Assembly: GCF_014648035.1 (NCBI RefSeq)
Contig: NZ_BMQI01000004.1
Location: 1-64,000, forward strand
Source of the DNA: Shewanella algicola
GTDB taxonomy: Bacteria; Pseudomonadota; Gammaproteobacteria; Enterobacterales; Shewanellaceae
Direction: 5' to 3'
DNA length: 64,000 nucleotides
In this document: piece by piece, positions 52,246 through 62,008 of the stretch
Layout of the letters: every line of letters begins with the position of its first letter
Numbering within the stretch: position 1 is the first letter of the stretch
Made by a program: the position numbers and the translations under genes
Notes under the pieces: generated by a model
What the model was told of the DNA's origin: nothing
What the model saw: the letters and a program-made list of their open reading frames with translations, nothing else
The model's database searches: none

Positions 52246-53067
52246 TTAATTTGCCTTTTCGTCTTGCTTTACCTTGTCCCAGTAACCATCTAACTCAGTT
52301 AATGTATGCTGTTCGATGACTTTTCCGCTGTCGGCTACATAATGCTCAACGCCTCTAAATCTGCGCTCAAATTTGTTATTGGCGTGGCGTAATGCTTGTT
52401 CTGGGTCAACCTTTAAATGCCTGGCTAAATTGACCACGGCAAAAAATAAATCCCCCATTTCATCTTGAATATGCTCTTGCGAGTAAGCTGGGTCGTCATG
52501 GCTTTTGTTTACCTCAATGAGTACTTCATCAATTTCTTCATGTATTTTGGCGACTACAGGTTCAAGTTCCGCCCAGTCAAAGCCGACTTTGGCTACCCGA
52601 TGTTGAATTTTACGTGCGCGAGATAATGCTGGTAACGCTTGCGGAATATCGTCTAATGCGGAATGAAGTTGCTTTTGCTGGCGCTCATTGGCTTTTAATG
52701 TGTCCCAGGCTTGGCTTAACTCTTGGGTGTTGGTAATAGGACCACTGATTTGACCATCAGCCTGAGCAAACACATGTGGATGACGCCGAGTTAATTTATC
52801 GCTAATGCGCTCTACAACCGTCGCAAAATCAAACATCCCTTGCTCTTGGCCAAGTTGACAATAAAACACCACTTGAAACAACAGATCGCCTAATTCATCG
52901 GGTAATTCACGCCATGCTTGACGCTCTATGGTATCGACCACCTCATAGGCTTCTTCTAGAGTAAAAGGCACTATGGTGGCAAAGTCTTGGGCAAGATCCC
53001 ACGGGCAGCCCGTTTGCGGATCGCGTAATTGCGTCATAATATCCAATAGCGATTGAATGTTTGCCAC
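52246..53067 (-). CDS. mazG: Nucleoside triphosphate pyrophosphohydrolase MazG
   Basis: MazG hydrolyses NTPs to NMP and pyrophosphate. The 273-residue protein has two MazG-type domains: the first with LEEAYEVVDTIE and ELGDLLFQVVFY (about 32-73), the second with EEIDEVLIEVN and DEMGDLFFAVVNLAR. It sits downstream of relA, as in E. coli, where it is linked to lowering (p)ppGpp. Confidence 0.96.
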   Translation of the reverse strand: MANIQSLLDIMTQLRDPQTGCPWDLAQDFATIVPFTLEEAYEVVDTIERQAWRELPDELGDLLFQVVFYCQLGQEQGMFDFATVVERISDKLTRRHPHVFAQADGQISGPITNTQELSQAWDTLKANERQQKQLHSALDDIPQALPALSRARKIQHRVAKVGFDWAELEPVVAKIHEEIDEVLIEVNKSHDDPAYSQEHIQDEMGDLFFAVVNLARHLKVDPEQALRHANNKFERRFRGVEHYVADSGKVIEQHTLTELDGYWDKVKQDEKAN

Positions 53068-53103
53068 CTTGTTTGTCCTCTAAATTGAACGGTACTTTAA
53101 TTG

Positions 53104-53130
53104 AAAAGGCACCTAGATTAAGGTGCCTTT
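53104..53130 (-). terminator. Hairpin between relA and mazG
   Basis: AAAGGCACCT and AGGTGCCTTT form a 10-bp stem with a short loop 25 bp past the relA stop. The T-run is short (TTTTCAA), so it may only partly end transcription. Confidence 0.75.
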
Positions 53131-53154
53131 ACGCAGAGTATGTTGTTTAATGTT

Positions 53155-55362
53155 TTACAGCCTACGAGACTCAATCACACCATCAACTTGCGATAATTTA
53201 GCAATGATGCGTGATAAACCATCGAGGTTATAGAGCTCAAGTTCAAGCTCTACGGTCGCGGTTTGGGTTTTCACATCCGATGATGAGCTCATGGCCATTA
53301 CGTTCGACTTTTCAGCGGCAAGCACTGTGGTTAAGTCGCGTAATAAGCCACTGCGGTCATGGGATAATACTCGCACTCTAATACGGTAGCCGCCAGAGTA
53401 GTTTTCGCCCCAAATCACATCGACACTGCGCTCAGGGTGTGCGCGCATTAACTCTTTAACTTGTTCGCAATCACTGCGATGCACAGAAATACCACGGCCC
53501 ATGGTGATGTACCCAAAGATTTCATCACCAGGTACTGGCTGACAACAACGCGCAATGTGGCTCATTAGGTTGCCCACACCGTTGACTTCAACTTGGCCTT
53601 TACTTGATTTTTTCGGTTTGTTAGACGCTTTTTTAATAATATCTTCAACCAAGTCTTCGTCTGAATCTTCAATTTTTCGGACTTTGGTTTCGGTAAAGTT
53701 GACCACTTGGTTTAGGCGTAAATCTCCACCACCAATGGCCGCTAACATATCGTCCATGGTATTAAGGTTAAAACGTTCAACCGCCACAGCTGCATCTTTA
53801 ATTTTTAAGCCAACACGCGACAACTCAGACTCGAGCATTTCTTTACCGGCGGCAATATTTTTGTCGCGATCTTGTTGTTTAAACCAATGTTGAATTTTAG
53901 AGCGAGAACGAGACGACTTAATGTATCCCAAGTTAGGATTTAACCAGTCACGTTTTGGGTTAGGCGTTTTTGACGTAATGATTTCAATGCGTTCACCGGT
54001 TTCAACCTGGTAAGTAAACGGCACAATACGACCATCCACTTTGGCGCCGATACACTTATGTCCCACATGAGAGTGAATGTAATAAGCGAAATCGAGCACA
54101 GTCGAGCCTAAAGGTAAGTCAACCACTTCACCATTCGGAGTAAATACATAGACTCGGTCTTCAAATACCTGGCTACGTACTTCATCCACCAAATTACCAC
54201 TTTCGGCCACATCTTCTTGCCACTGTAAAATTTTACGTAGCCAGTTAATTTTTTCTTCGTAGCCGGTTTGTTTGGCGTTACCCGCACCTTCTTTGTACTT
54301 CCAATGCGCAGCCACACCAAGTTCAGAGTCTTGATGCATGGCTTCAGTACGAATTTGAATTTCGACGGTTTTGCCTTCAGGGCCCACTACGACGGTATGA
54401 ATGGATTGATAACCGTTCGGTTTAGGGTTGGCGACGTAATCGTCAAACTCGCGCGGAATGTGGTGCCATAAATCATGCACAACGCCTAACGCGCCATAAC
54501 AATCTTGTAAGCGTTCAGTCACGATGCGCACAGCTCTTACGTCAAATAATTCATCAAACTTAAGATCTTTTCCCTTCATTTTACGCCAAATGCTGTAAAT
54601 ATGTTTGGGGCGGCCATAGACTTTGGCGCGGATATCATCGTTGTCTAACCGTTGCTGCAACTGGGTAACAAACTTGTCGATAAACACTTCACGATCAACA
54701 CGTTTGCCATCAAGCTGTTTCGCGATGTCTTTATATACCGTTGGGTGTAAGTAACGGAACGAAATATCTTCAAGCTCCCATTTGAGCTGACCAATACCTA
54801 AACGGTTAGCTAAGGGGGCGTATATGTCGGCAATTTCACGGGCCAATAATACCCGCGTTTCTTCGTCGGCATTTTTCACCGCACGAAGTAAACACACGCG
54901 CTCGGCAAGTTTAATCACTACCGCACGCACGTCTTCAACCATCGCCAATAACATTTTACGAATATTGTCGATTTGTGGTTCGGCATCACGTGAGTTATCG
55001 CTGACTTTAAGTGCGCCAATGGCATTCATGGTGACCACGCTGGCCACCAACTTTGCTAAATTGTCGCCGTACTTTTCAGCTAATTGCTCATCACTTAACA
55101 CGCCAGCTTCATGCATTAAAAACAGCACAGCCGCTTGCAGGGTTTCAATGTCCATGTTCAGTGGCGCTAAAATTTCGATCATTTCACGAGCACGCGCAAG
55201 CAACTCGGTGTGCGCCAGTTTGTTTTTGACCGGTAAGGCCTCAACTTGCTGGATCAACGATAATAATATTTGAGCGTCGTCTTTGTCGTCAATATAACGG
55301 GCGACCCACTCATCTAATTGGAATGCTTGCGTATTAAAATGTGCTTCGCGAACAGATACCAT
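53155..55362 (-). CDS. relA: (p)ppGpp synthetase RelA
   Basis: RelA makes (p)ppGpp on stalled ribosomes. From ATG 55362 it has 735 residues: a degenerate hydrolase domain (LFLMHEAGVLSDEQLAEKYG without the HD pair), a synthetase domain (FDELFDVRAVRIVTERLQDCY, YQSIHTVV), a TGS domain (YVFTPNGEVVDLPLGSTVLD), a zinc-finger region and a C-terminal ACT domain. Loss of HD marks RelA rather than SpoT. AAGGAAGGG lies before this ATG; the upstream 16-codon extension is unsupported. Confidence 0.97.
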   Translation of the reverse strand: MVSVREAHFNTQAFQLDEWVARYIDDKDDAQILLSLIQQVEALPVKNKLAHTELLARAREMIEILAPLNMDIETLQAAVLFLMHEAGVLSDEQLAEKYGDNLAKLVASVVTMNAIGALKVSDNSRDAEPQIDNIRKMLLAMVEDVRAVVIKLAERVCLLRAVKNADEETRVLLAREIADIYAPLANRLGIGQLKWELEDISFRYLHPTVYKDIAKQLDGKRVDREVFIDKFVTQLQQRLDNDDIRAKVYGRPKHIYSIWRKMKGKDLKFDELFDVRAVRIVTERLQDCYGALGVVHDLWHHIPREFDDYVANPKPNGYQSIHTVVVGPEGKTVEIQIRTEAMHQDSELGVAAHWKYKEGAGNAKQTGYEEKINWLRKILQWQEDVAESGNLVDEVRSQVFEDRVYVFTPNGEVVDLPLGSTVLDFAYYIHSHVGHKCIGAKVDGRIVPFTYQVETGERIEIITSKTPNPKRDWLNPNLGYIKSSRSRSKIQHWFKQQDRDKNIAAGKEMLESELSRVGLKIKDAAVAVERFNLNTMDDMLAAIGGGDLRLNQVVNFTETKVRKIEDSDEDLVEDIIKKASNKPKKSSKGQVEVNGVGNLMSHIARCCQPVPGDEIFGYITMGRGISVHRSDCEQVKELMRAHPERSVDVIWGENYSGGYRIRVRVLSHDRSGLLRDLTTVLAAEKSNVMAMSSSSDVKTQTATVELELELYNLDGLSRIIAKLSQVDGVIESRRL

Positions 55363-55545
55363 GAACCCTTCCTTAGCCGCATGACCGACTGATACCCACC
55401 TCCACTTCACTGATTCAAGGTGAAATGAGGTAAAAACTACAACTGAATACGTTATCTTGAAGCCCTAAGCCCGTTTGTCAATTCAAACATGGTTAGTTGA
55501 ACAATTTTATAGCATACCAGTTGATAATACTGAAAAAGTTGACAC

Positions 55546-56913
55546 TTATTTACCTAGTTCAAATAAGACCATCGCCTCAATATGATGCGTTTGAGGAAAC
55601 ATATCAACTAAACCTACTTTAGCAATTCGATAACCATTGGCTAATAATACACTACTGTCGCGGGCTAAACTTGCCGGATTACACGACACATAAACCACCT
55701 TTTTAGGTTGCATTTTTTGTAACCATTGCAGACTTTCATAGGCGCCGGCTCTAGCAGGGTCAAGTAACAATTTATCAATTTTACCCAGCCAGGTTTGCTC
55801 AGATAAATCGGCACTTAAGTCAGCATGGTAAAAGCTCACATTAGTTAATTGATTATCGAGTGCATTCTGTTTGGCCTGCTCAACCATTTCTGCTACACCT
55901 TCAACGGCAATCACTTGCGCCGCTTTTTTGGCTAACGGCAAACTAAAATTACCGACGCCGCAAAACAAATCAAGGATCCGCTCGCCGGCTTGAGGCTCGA
56001 GCCAGTCAATCGCTTGTTCAACCATAGCTTGATTTATCACGCCATTCACCTGAACAAAATTACCCGGCGTGAATGAGCAACGAACGCTATTATCCGCTAA
56101 AAGGTAGAACGGTAATGTCACTTTATCTTCATCAGATGACAGAGCGGGATAAATCTGAGTTAGTTGGCCGGCTTCATCTTGCAACAATAAATTAAGTTGA
56201 TGCTTTTCGGCAAAACCACTTAACCAACGTAAATCAGAATTAGGTAAGGTTTTAGTGACCCTTAATACGGCAAAGTGGCCATTGTCAGCTTGGGTTAATT
56301 CAACATGCCCTAAACTGGCTTTTGCTTTTAGTTGATTTAAATTAACCGCCAGCGGCGTAATAAGCTCTGACAACGGCGCAGCAAGCACTGGACATTGGTT
56401 AATTTCAACAATTTTATTGCTGTTTGCGGCGCGAAAACCCAATTGTAAACGTTGGGTATTTTTGTCAAAAACGGTTGCCAACCTAGCTCTACGCCGATAA
56501 TGCCAGGCATCATCAACAATGGGAGTGGCTACAAGGTTTTCAGCGACAGGCTCAGCACTGGATAACTTCGTAATAAGGTCAACTAATGCAGTTTGTTTAT
56601 GTTCGCGTTGCGCCTGTGTGTCCATATGTTGTAAATCGCACCCTCCACATTGCACATAATGCGGGCAATGGGCTTTAATACGGCTAGAGGCTGGACTATC
56701 AATCTTGATGAGTTTAGCTTTGGCATAACTTTTCTTTTGCTCAACGAGCTGTACCGTCGCACGCTCGCCTGGCAACGCCCCGGCGACAAACACAACTTTA
56801 CCTTGATGCTGGGCAATTCCGGCACCTAAATGATCTAATTGGGTAATGTCTAATGAAAGCTTGGCAGATAATTGTTTAGATTTGTTCGGTTTTTCTTTGA
56901 AAAATTGTGCCAT
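55546..56913 (-). CDS. rlmD: 23S rRNA (uracil-1939-C5)-methyltransferase
   Basis: RlmD (RumA) methylates U1939 of 23S rRNA. The 455-residue protein has an N-terminal TRAM domain, a 4Fe-4S cysteine cluster ([14 protein letters not shown] plus a later Cys in INQCPVL), the SAM motif [16 protein letters not shown] and the catalytic Cys in [12 protein letters not shown]. It is divergent from barA and upstream of relA, the normal gammaproteobacterial order. Confidence 0.97.
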   Translation of the reverse strand: MAQFFKEKPNKSKQLSAKLSLDITQLDHLGAGIAQHQGKVVFVAGALPGERATVQLVEQKKSYAKAKLIKIDSPASSRIKAHCPHYVQCGGCDLQHMDTQAQREHKQTALVDLITKLSSAEPVAENLVATPIVDDAWHYRRRARLATVFDKNTQRLQLGFRAANSNKIVEINQCPVLAAPLSELITPLAVNLNQLKAKASLGHVELTQADNGHFAVLRVTKTLPNSDLRWLSGFAEKHQLNLLLQDEAGQLTQIYPALSSDEDKVTLPFYLLADNSVRCSFTPGNFVQVNGVINQAMVEQAIDWLEPQAGERILDLFCGVGNFSLPLAKKAAQVIAVEGVAEMVEQAKQNALDNQLTNVSFYHADLSADLSEQTWLGKIDKLLLDPARAGAYESLQWLQKMQPKKVVYVSCNPASLARDSSVLLANGYRIAKVGLVDMFPQTHHIEAMVLFELGK

Positions 56914-57016
56914 TTCGGCCTCAGATGTCGAATAAAAAACTAGTCAAGAGTGCGCTATTTCTGGCAGTCTAGACGCACATAGTAGCGATTTAGCATCAGG
57001 AACACACCTAACTGCC

Positions 57017-59869
57017 ATGAAAAGTGCCAACAATATGACCAAATACAGCCTACGTTCTTGGGTTCTGGTATTGGCGTTAGCGCCCACAATTGTAGTGGGT
57101 ATTCTACTTGGAAGTTATTTCACGATAAACCGCTTTTATGAATTGGAAGATACCTTAATCGTCAAAGGCAGCAATATTGTTGAGCCTTTGGCCATCGCTA
57201 GCGAATTCGGCATCATTAATCAAGACCGAGAATCAACCAAACGTTTGTTGGCCGCCTCGCAAATAAACAACGCATCACTCATCCACTCTATTGCCGTATT
57301 TGATGCCGAAAACCAACTGTTTGTCACCTCGCATTATCATAAAGATTTTGAAACCATGCGTTATAAACAGCCTCTGACTCAATTGATTGGCGCTGAGCAC
57401 GAAACCATTGGTGATACCATGGTCATTAGAGTGCCTATTATTTCACATACCGGTTATGAAGCATCGTTACTGAGTAGCCTCGAACGCACAAAAGATACAG
57501 GCGCACAGCCCACTAATCAGCACCTCATTAAGCCCATTTATAACAACCAACAAGAACAGGTCTTAGGTTATATCTCGGTGCTGTTGAACAAAGAAAATGC
57601 CCTTCTTGAACAACATAGGGCCGCAATTGCCGCCTTTATTATTGTGTTAATTGGTGTACAGTTTAACTTATTTTTCACTTTCCGTTTGGTGAAACATGTT
57701 AACCACCCCATTACTGAAATGGTTCGGGTGGTGGCAAAAATTCGTGAAGGTAAACTCGATACCCGCCTTGAAGGTAACTTAATTGGTGAGTTGGATTTAC
57801 TAAAACGTGGTATTAACGCCATGGCGAGTTCATTGTCTGAATACCACGATGAAATGCAACAAAACATTGACCAAGCCACATCCGATTTACGCGAAACCTT
57901 AGAACAAATCGAAATTCAAAACGTCGAGTTAGATTTAGCCAAAAAGCGCGCTTTAGAAGCCAGCCGAATTAAATCTGAATTCTTGGCCAATATGTCCCAT
58001 GAATTACGCACACCGCTTAACGGAGTCATTGGTTTTGCAAGGCAGCTACTTAAAACGCCTCTGCACACCAGCCAACTCGATTACATTAAAACCATTGAAC
58101 GAAGTGCCAGTAACTTACTAGGCATTATTAACGACATCCTCGACTTTTCTAAACTCGAAGCCGGCAAAATGGTGCTCGAAAAAATGCCTTTTGCGCTCAG
58201 AGAAACACTAACAGAAACTTTAACTATTATTGCCGGTAGTGCCCAGGAAAAAGGACTAGAGCTGGTTATCGATATTGATGAAAATGTTCCAGAAAGTGTC
58301 AGTGGCGATGCCATGCGCGTGAGCCAAATCATTACTAACCTGGTTGGAAACGCAATCAAATTTACCGATATTGGCAGCGTGATCCTTAAAATTCACCTTG
58401 TGGGTCAAGATGAAGACAACATCACCCTGCGCTGCGAAGTTATCGATACTGGCATTGGTATCGATGAAAGCCAACAAGAATATTTGTTCCAAGCTTTTGG
58501 CCAGGCAGACTCATCCATTTCACGTCGTTTTGGCGGTACAGGGCTAGGTTTAGTCATCACCAAGCGCCTCATTAATCAAATGGGTGGGCAAATTGGGTTT
58601 ACTTCAGCGCCGAATAAAGGCTCTAATTTCTGGTTTATTTTACCTCTTGGGATCAGCCAATTTGAAATTGGCGAAGTGATACCTGTTGAAGTCCTCCGAC
58701 ATAAATCAGTTTTACTGTATGAGCCAAGAGAGTTAACCCGCGACATGCTTAATCGCCGTTTGGTTTCATGGCAGCTTATTTTAACCAATGTGGCGAACTC
58801 AGATAACCTGACGTCAGTGCTCAAAAGTCAAAACAGCAAATTTGATTACATCATCATGAGCTGTCATGGCTTTGCAGACGAGGCCGCCTTTATTGAATTA
58901 TTACAACAAGCACGCCAGCATACAGACTGCCTGATCATCTTGCATGATTGCCTTAACCAAGATGTAATTATCAATGTACTTAAAGCCAATGCTGATGTAT
59001 TGCTCAACACTCCAGTAAGTGATTTTACCCTCGCGCATCACTTAATTTATCCGCCAACACCTGCAACGTTAATCAGCTTACCGGAGCCCGCTAAAATTGA
59101 TGCTAATAAAAAACTTAATGCCTCTGTTTTAGCTGTTGATGACAACATCGCCAACTTAAAACTCATCGATACTTTATTAAAAGAACTTGTGGCCAATGTC
59201 GTCACTGTTAATAATGGCAAAGAAGCCATCGCACAAGCTAAAGCCCACGCATTTGATCTGATCTTTATGGATATCCAAATGCCTGGCACCGACGGGATAA
59301 CGGCAACCCAGCATATACGCGCAAAGTCGCTTAATCGCCATACGCCTATTATTGCTGTCACCGCCCATGCTATAGCTGAAGAGCGAGAAAATATTTTAGC
59401 CAGCGGAATGGACGGGTTCTTACCAAAACCTATCGATGAAGTGTCTTTAAAAGGCGTGATTAGTCGTTGGATTGCTAACCCCCAATTTACTCACTTTGAC
59501 ACACAAGTACTCAATTGGGATTTATGCCTAACTCAAGCTAACCAAAAACCGGATTTAGCCTTAGATATGCTAAAAATGCTTGTCAGCTCTTTACCTGAAA
59601 CTATCGAGACCATCACCAACACATTAAATGACCGCGACAGCAGCACGTTATTACAAGCAGTGCATAAACTACATGGTGCAACCTGTTACTGCGGAGTGCC
59701 AACAACCCAAAAGCTTTGCCAAGACATTGAGTCGGGGTTAAAGCACAAAATTGACATCGATGATTTAGAACCTGAAATACTAGAGTTACTTGATGAGTTA
59801 ACTAAGGTAGAATCAGCGGCAAATCAAGTGATAAACCAGCTATCAGTGGATATACCTAATGACCAGTAA
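57017..59869 (+). CDS. barA: Hybrid sensor histidine kinase BarA
   Basis: BarA phosphorylates UvrY, which turns on Csr small RNAs that bind CsrA. The 950-residue protein has two membrane spans (about 13-33 and 203-223) around a periplasmic sensor domain, a HAMP domain, HisKA with H328 in MSHELRTPLNGVIG, an ATPase domain (GTGLGLVITKRLINQMGG), a receiver with D752 in FMDIQMPGTDG and an HPt domain with H883 in HKLHGA. All phosphorelay residues are present. ATG 57035 is an alternative start. Its stop overlaps the yjaG start by 11 bp. Confidence 0.96.
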   Translation: MKSANNMTKYSLRSWVLVLALAPTIVVGILLGSYFTINRFYELEDTLIVKGSNIVEPLAIASEFGIINQDRESTKRLLAASQINNASLIHSIAVFDAENQLFVTSHYHKDFETMRYKQPLTQLIGAEHETIGDTMVIRVPIISHTGYEASLLSSLERTKDTGAQPTNQHLIKPIYNNQQEQVLGYISVLLNKENALLEQHRAAIAAFIIVLIGVQFNLFFTFRLVKHVNHPITEMVRVVAKIREGKLDTRLEGNLIGELDLLKRGINAMASSLSEYHDEMQQNIDQATSDLRETLEQIEIQNVELDLAKKRALEASRIKSEFLANMSHELRTPLNGVIGFARQLLKTPLHTSQLDYIKTIERSASNLLGIINDILDFSKLEAGKMVLEKMPFALRETLTETLTIIAGSAQEKGLELVIDIDENVPESVSGDAMRVSQIITNLVGNAIKFTDIGSVILKIHLVGQDEDNITLRCEVIDTGIGIDESQQEYLFQAFGQADSSISRRFGGTGLGLVITKRLINQMGGQIGFTSAPNKGSNFWFILPLGISQFEIGEVIPVEVLRHKSVLLYEPRELTRDMLNRRLVSWQLILTNVANSDNLTSVLKSQNSKFDYIIMSCHGFADEAAFIELLQQARQHTDCLIILHDCLNQDVIINVLKANADVLLNTPVSDFTLAHHLIYPPTPATLISLPEPAKIDANKKLNASVLAVDDNIANLKLIDTLLKELVANVVTVNNGKEAIAQAKAHAFDLIFMDIQMPGTDGITATQHIRAKSLNRHTPIIAVTAHAIAEERENILASGMDGFLPKPIDEVSLKGVISRWIANPQFTHFDTQVLNWDLCLTQANQKPDLALDMLKMLVSSLPETIETITNTLNDRDSSTLLQAVHKLHGATCYCGVPTTQKLCQDIESGLKHKIDIDDLEPEILELLDELTKVESAANQVINQLSVDIPNDQ

Positions 59870-60458
59870 AACCGGCTTTTTTAAACGCCTTAAGGCACTT
59901 TCTTTACCACAAAAGCAACTTTTTGCACTTGCCCTATGCCAACGCATGCTACCTAATTATCAACTGTTTTCAGAAGTTTGCGAATTCGGTGAGCCACAAG
60001 TATTAAGCACAGCATTAGAATTATTATGGCAAAGCCAGTACGACAAAAAAATTAAATTCAATATAGATGTTCACTTACAACGTCTTGATGAAAACACCCC
60101 AGACCCAAGTGATTTTGAAGCCTACGGTGCTTACCCAGCTATGGACGCTGCCGTTGCCATTGCAACGTTGATGAGTGCGATTAGCAGTAAAATTGAAGAA
60201 GACATCACCAACATCAGTAAATTGTCATCAAGTACCGTTGCTAACTATATAGAAGCCATTAGCGATGAGTCGTTAATGGATGAAGAACTCGATGAGTTTG
60301 TGTTTTCACATCCTGTCATGGAAGAAGAGAAAGAACTTCAAGGCATGCTACTTGATATTATCGAGGCCAACCCAGACATCAACAGCGAATTAGTCAAAGG
60401 CTTACGCAAAGACATTATTGATGCGGGTGTATCTAATATTGGCATCAGTATGCAATGA
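59859..60458 (+). CDS. yjaG: YjaG family (DUF416) protein
   Basis: The 199-residue protein fits DUF416/YjaG: N-terminal LSLPQKQLFALALCQRMLPNY, LELLWQ and AYGAYPAMDAAVAIATLMSAI. It is soluble and mostly helical. Function unknown. Its start overlaps barA by 11 bp, so it is translated together with the sensor kinase, which suggests a functional link that has not been described to my knowledge. Confidence 0.88.
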   Translation: MTSKTGFFKRLKALSLPQKQLFALALCQRMLPNYQLFSEVCEFGEPQVLSTALELLWQSQYDKKIKFNIDVHLQRLDENTPDPSDFEAYGAYPAMDAAVAIATLMSAISSKIEEDITNISKLSSSTVANYIEAISDESLMDEELDEFVFSHPVMEEEKELQGMLLDIIEANPDINSELVKGLRKDIIDAGVSNIGISMQ

Positions 60459-60512
60459 TCCGTTTTAGGCTACATTTGGGCTAACCACAGCACTCAATCT
60501 GTTGTCATCTAA

Positions 60513-60533
60513 ACAGCCTGAAGCTATTCAGGC
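60513..60533 (+). terminator. Hairpin after yjaG
   Basis: AGCCTGAA and TTCAGGCT form an 8-bp stem with loop GCTA and the weak tail TTTATAG, 54 bp after the yjaG stop and just before a small reading frame. Confidence 0.55.
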
Positions 60534-60551
60534 TTTATAGAGTAATCGTCA

Positions 60552-60725
60552 ATGAAAAAGATTTTTTACCAAGGTTACACCTTTACCAACCCTGACGGTA
60601 AAACAGATAATTGGACCTTAGTGATTGGCCGTCAAGTTCGTGTTGGTTCATTGTTTGAATTAAGAAGACAAGTGCATTTTTTTACAGAACTTGGCATCTT
60701 ACCCCCACCAAAAATCACGAAATAA
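60552..60725 (+). CDS. Small 57-residue protein of unknown function
   Basis: ATG 60552 opens a 57-codon frame ending TAA 60723-60725. The product is basic with aromatic residues (starts MKKIFYQGYTFTNPDG, contains NWTLVIGRQVRVGSLFELRRQ, ends PPPKITK). Composition and codon use look like a real gene, and the frame is clean up to a TAA. No family recognised. It lies between yjaG and the AEC transporter gene. Confidence 0.6.
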   Translation: MKKIFYQGYTFTNPDGKTDNWTLVIGRQVRVGSLFELRRQVHFFTELGILPPPKITK

Positions 60726-60911
60726 TCCAACAAACAATAAACAACAGTAAACCCCCAAGGTAAAATACCGATGCCGATAAACAGATTACCAGACCTAATT
60801 AGACACTGGTCGCCTTAAAAAAATATCATCTTTATCATTAGTCTAATTGCATCTCGACAGGTAAAAGCAGTACAGTGACAACTCTATCATTTTGCGAAGG
60901 AAACGCGAGGG

Positions 60912-61880
60912 ATGTCTAGTATTCTTACCCCGCTTATAGCTGTTTTTGCCATCATGGTGCTAGGCAGCATATTTCAAAAAGTCAGAATCTTACCCGCAGA
61001 TACTGATGTCATTCTCAATCAATTTGTTTATTACGTCGCATTCCCGGCTATTTTATTAATTGTTTTAGCAGAAACGCCCATTGAAGATATTGCCCAATGG
61101 GGCTTTATTGCAGGGTTTAGTTTAGCCATGGTCATCACATACTCAGTAGTGATATTACTGTCATTGTGGCAAGCACCTAAACAGCAAGCTGTCGCAGCAA
61201 TGCGTGCCTTAAACTCTACATTTGGAAATACCGCATTTATCGGTATCCCACTGATGAGTTTAATGTTTCCGGGGAATAAAATGGCCTTAGTTGCCGCAGC
61301 CATAGCAAGCTTGCTATCGGTAATCATGTTTGCTTTCGCGTTGGTGTCAATTGAGCTTGCGAGCCGCAGTAAACAATCAACCGAACCTGCTATATTAATT
61401 ATGGCGAGTGCACTGGGTAAAAACCCCATTGTTGTAGGAAGCGCAATAGGTATCACGTTGTCGGCATGCCATATTACCCTCCCTTCAAGTATATCTTTAA
61501 TGCTGCACCAAATCGGCAATACCTCAAGTCCTTGCGCCCTGTTTGCTATCGGCATGGTACTGGTTAAAGCCTTACGTCAGCAAAGTGGTCGTAAAGTATT
61601 TAGTGCCGGATTAATTGTCGAGTTAAACGGCATCAATGTGTTAAAACTTGTGGTTCAGCCACTCATTGCATACGTCCTATTAAAGGCATTTGGTGTCACG
61701 CCACAATGGTTAACCATGGGAGTGTTATTAGCGTCATTACCCACAGCAGCAAGTGTTTACTTACTGGCGGAGCGTTACCAGGTACATGCCAATGTCAGTG
61801 CTCAAGGGATCCTCTACGGCACCTTAATGACCTTTCTAAGTTTACCGATAATAGAAACCCTATTAAAAGCGTATGGTTAA
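60912..61880 (+). CDS. AEC (auxin efflux carrier) family transporter
   Basis: The 322-residue membrane protein has about ten hydrophobic spans, with the AEC pattern IFQKVRILPADTDVILNQFVYYVAFPA near the N-terminus, NSTFGNTAFIGIPL in the middle and ASLPTAASVYLLAERY at the C-terminus. Bacterial members export or take up small carboxylates such as malate; substrate is unknown here. GAAGGAAACGCGAGGG provides ribosome binding. Single gene. Confidence 0.92.
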   Translation: MSSILTPLIAVFAIMVLGSIFQKVRILPADTDVILNQFVYYVAFPAILLIVLAETPIEDIAQWGFIAGFSLAMVITYSVVILLSLWQAPKQQAVAAMRALNSTFGNTAFIGIPLMSLMFPGNKMALVAAAIASLLSVIMFAFALVSIELASRSKQSTEPAILIMASALGKNPIVVGSAIGITLSACHITLPSSISLMLHQIGNTSSPCALFAIGMVLVKALRQQSGRKVFSAGLIVELNGINVLKLVVQPLIAYVLLKAFGVTPQWLTMGVLLASLPTAASVYLLAERYQVHANVSAQGILYGTLMTFLSLPIIETLLKAYG

Positions 61881-61934
61881 TCATTAGTCAATTGCTGATC
61901 AACAATTAAACAAGGGTGATTTTTAGCCAACCAC

Positions 61935-61978
61935 TTTACTGTATAAAAAAACAGTATATACTGTTTATCAATACAGTA
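61935..61978 (+). promoter_or_regulatory. recN promoter with two tandem LexA SOS boxes
   Basis: Two LexA sites with CTGT-N8-ACAG cores lie at 61937-61956 and 61959-61978 (TACTGTATAAAAAAACAGTA and TACTGTTTATCAATACAGTA). They cover a promoter with TTTACT (61935-61940) and TATACT (61957-61962), 16 bp apart. Double boxes before recN are typical in gammaproteobacteria. Confidence 0.92.
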
Positions 61979-62008
61979 GTTTGATAGTCTCATTGACAGG
62001 AATTAATT

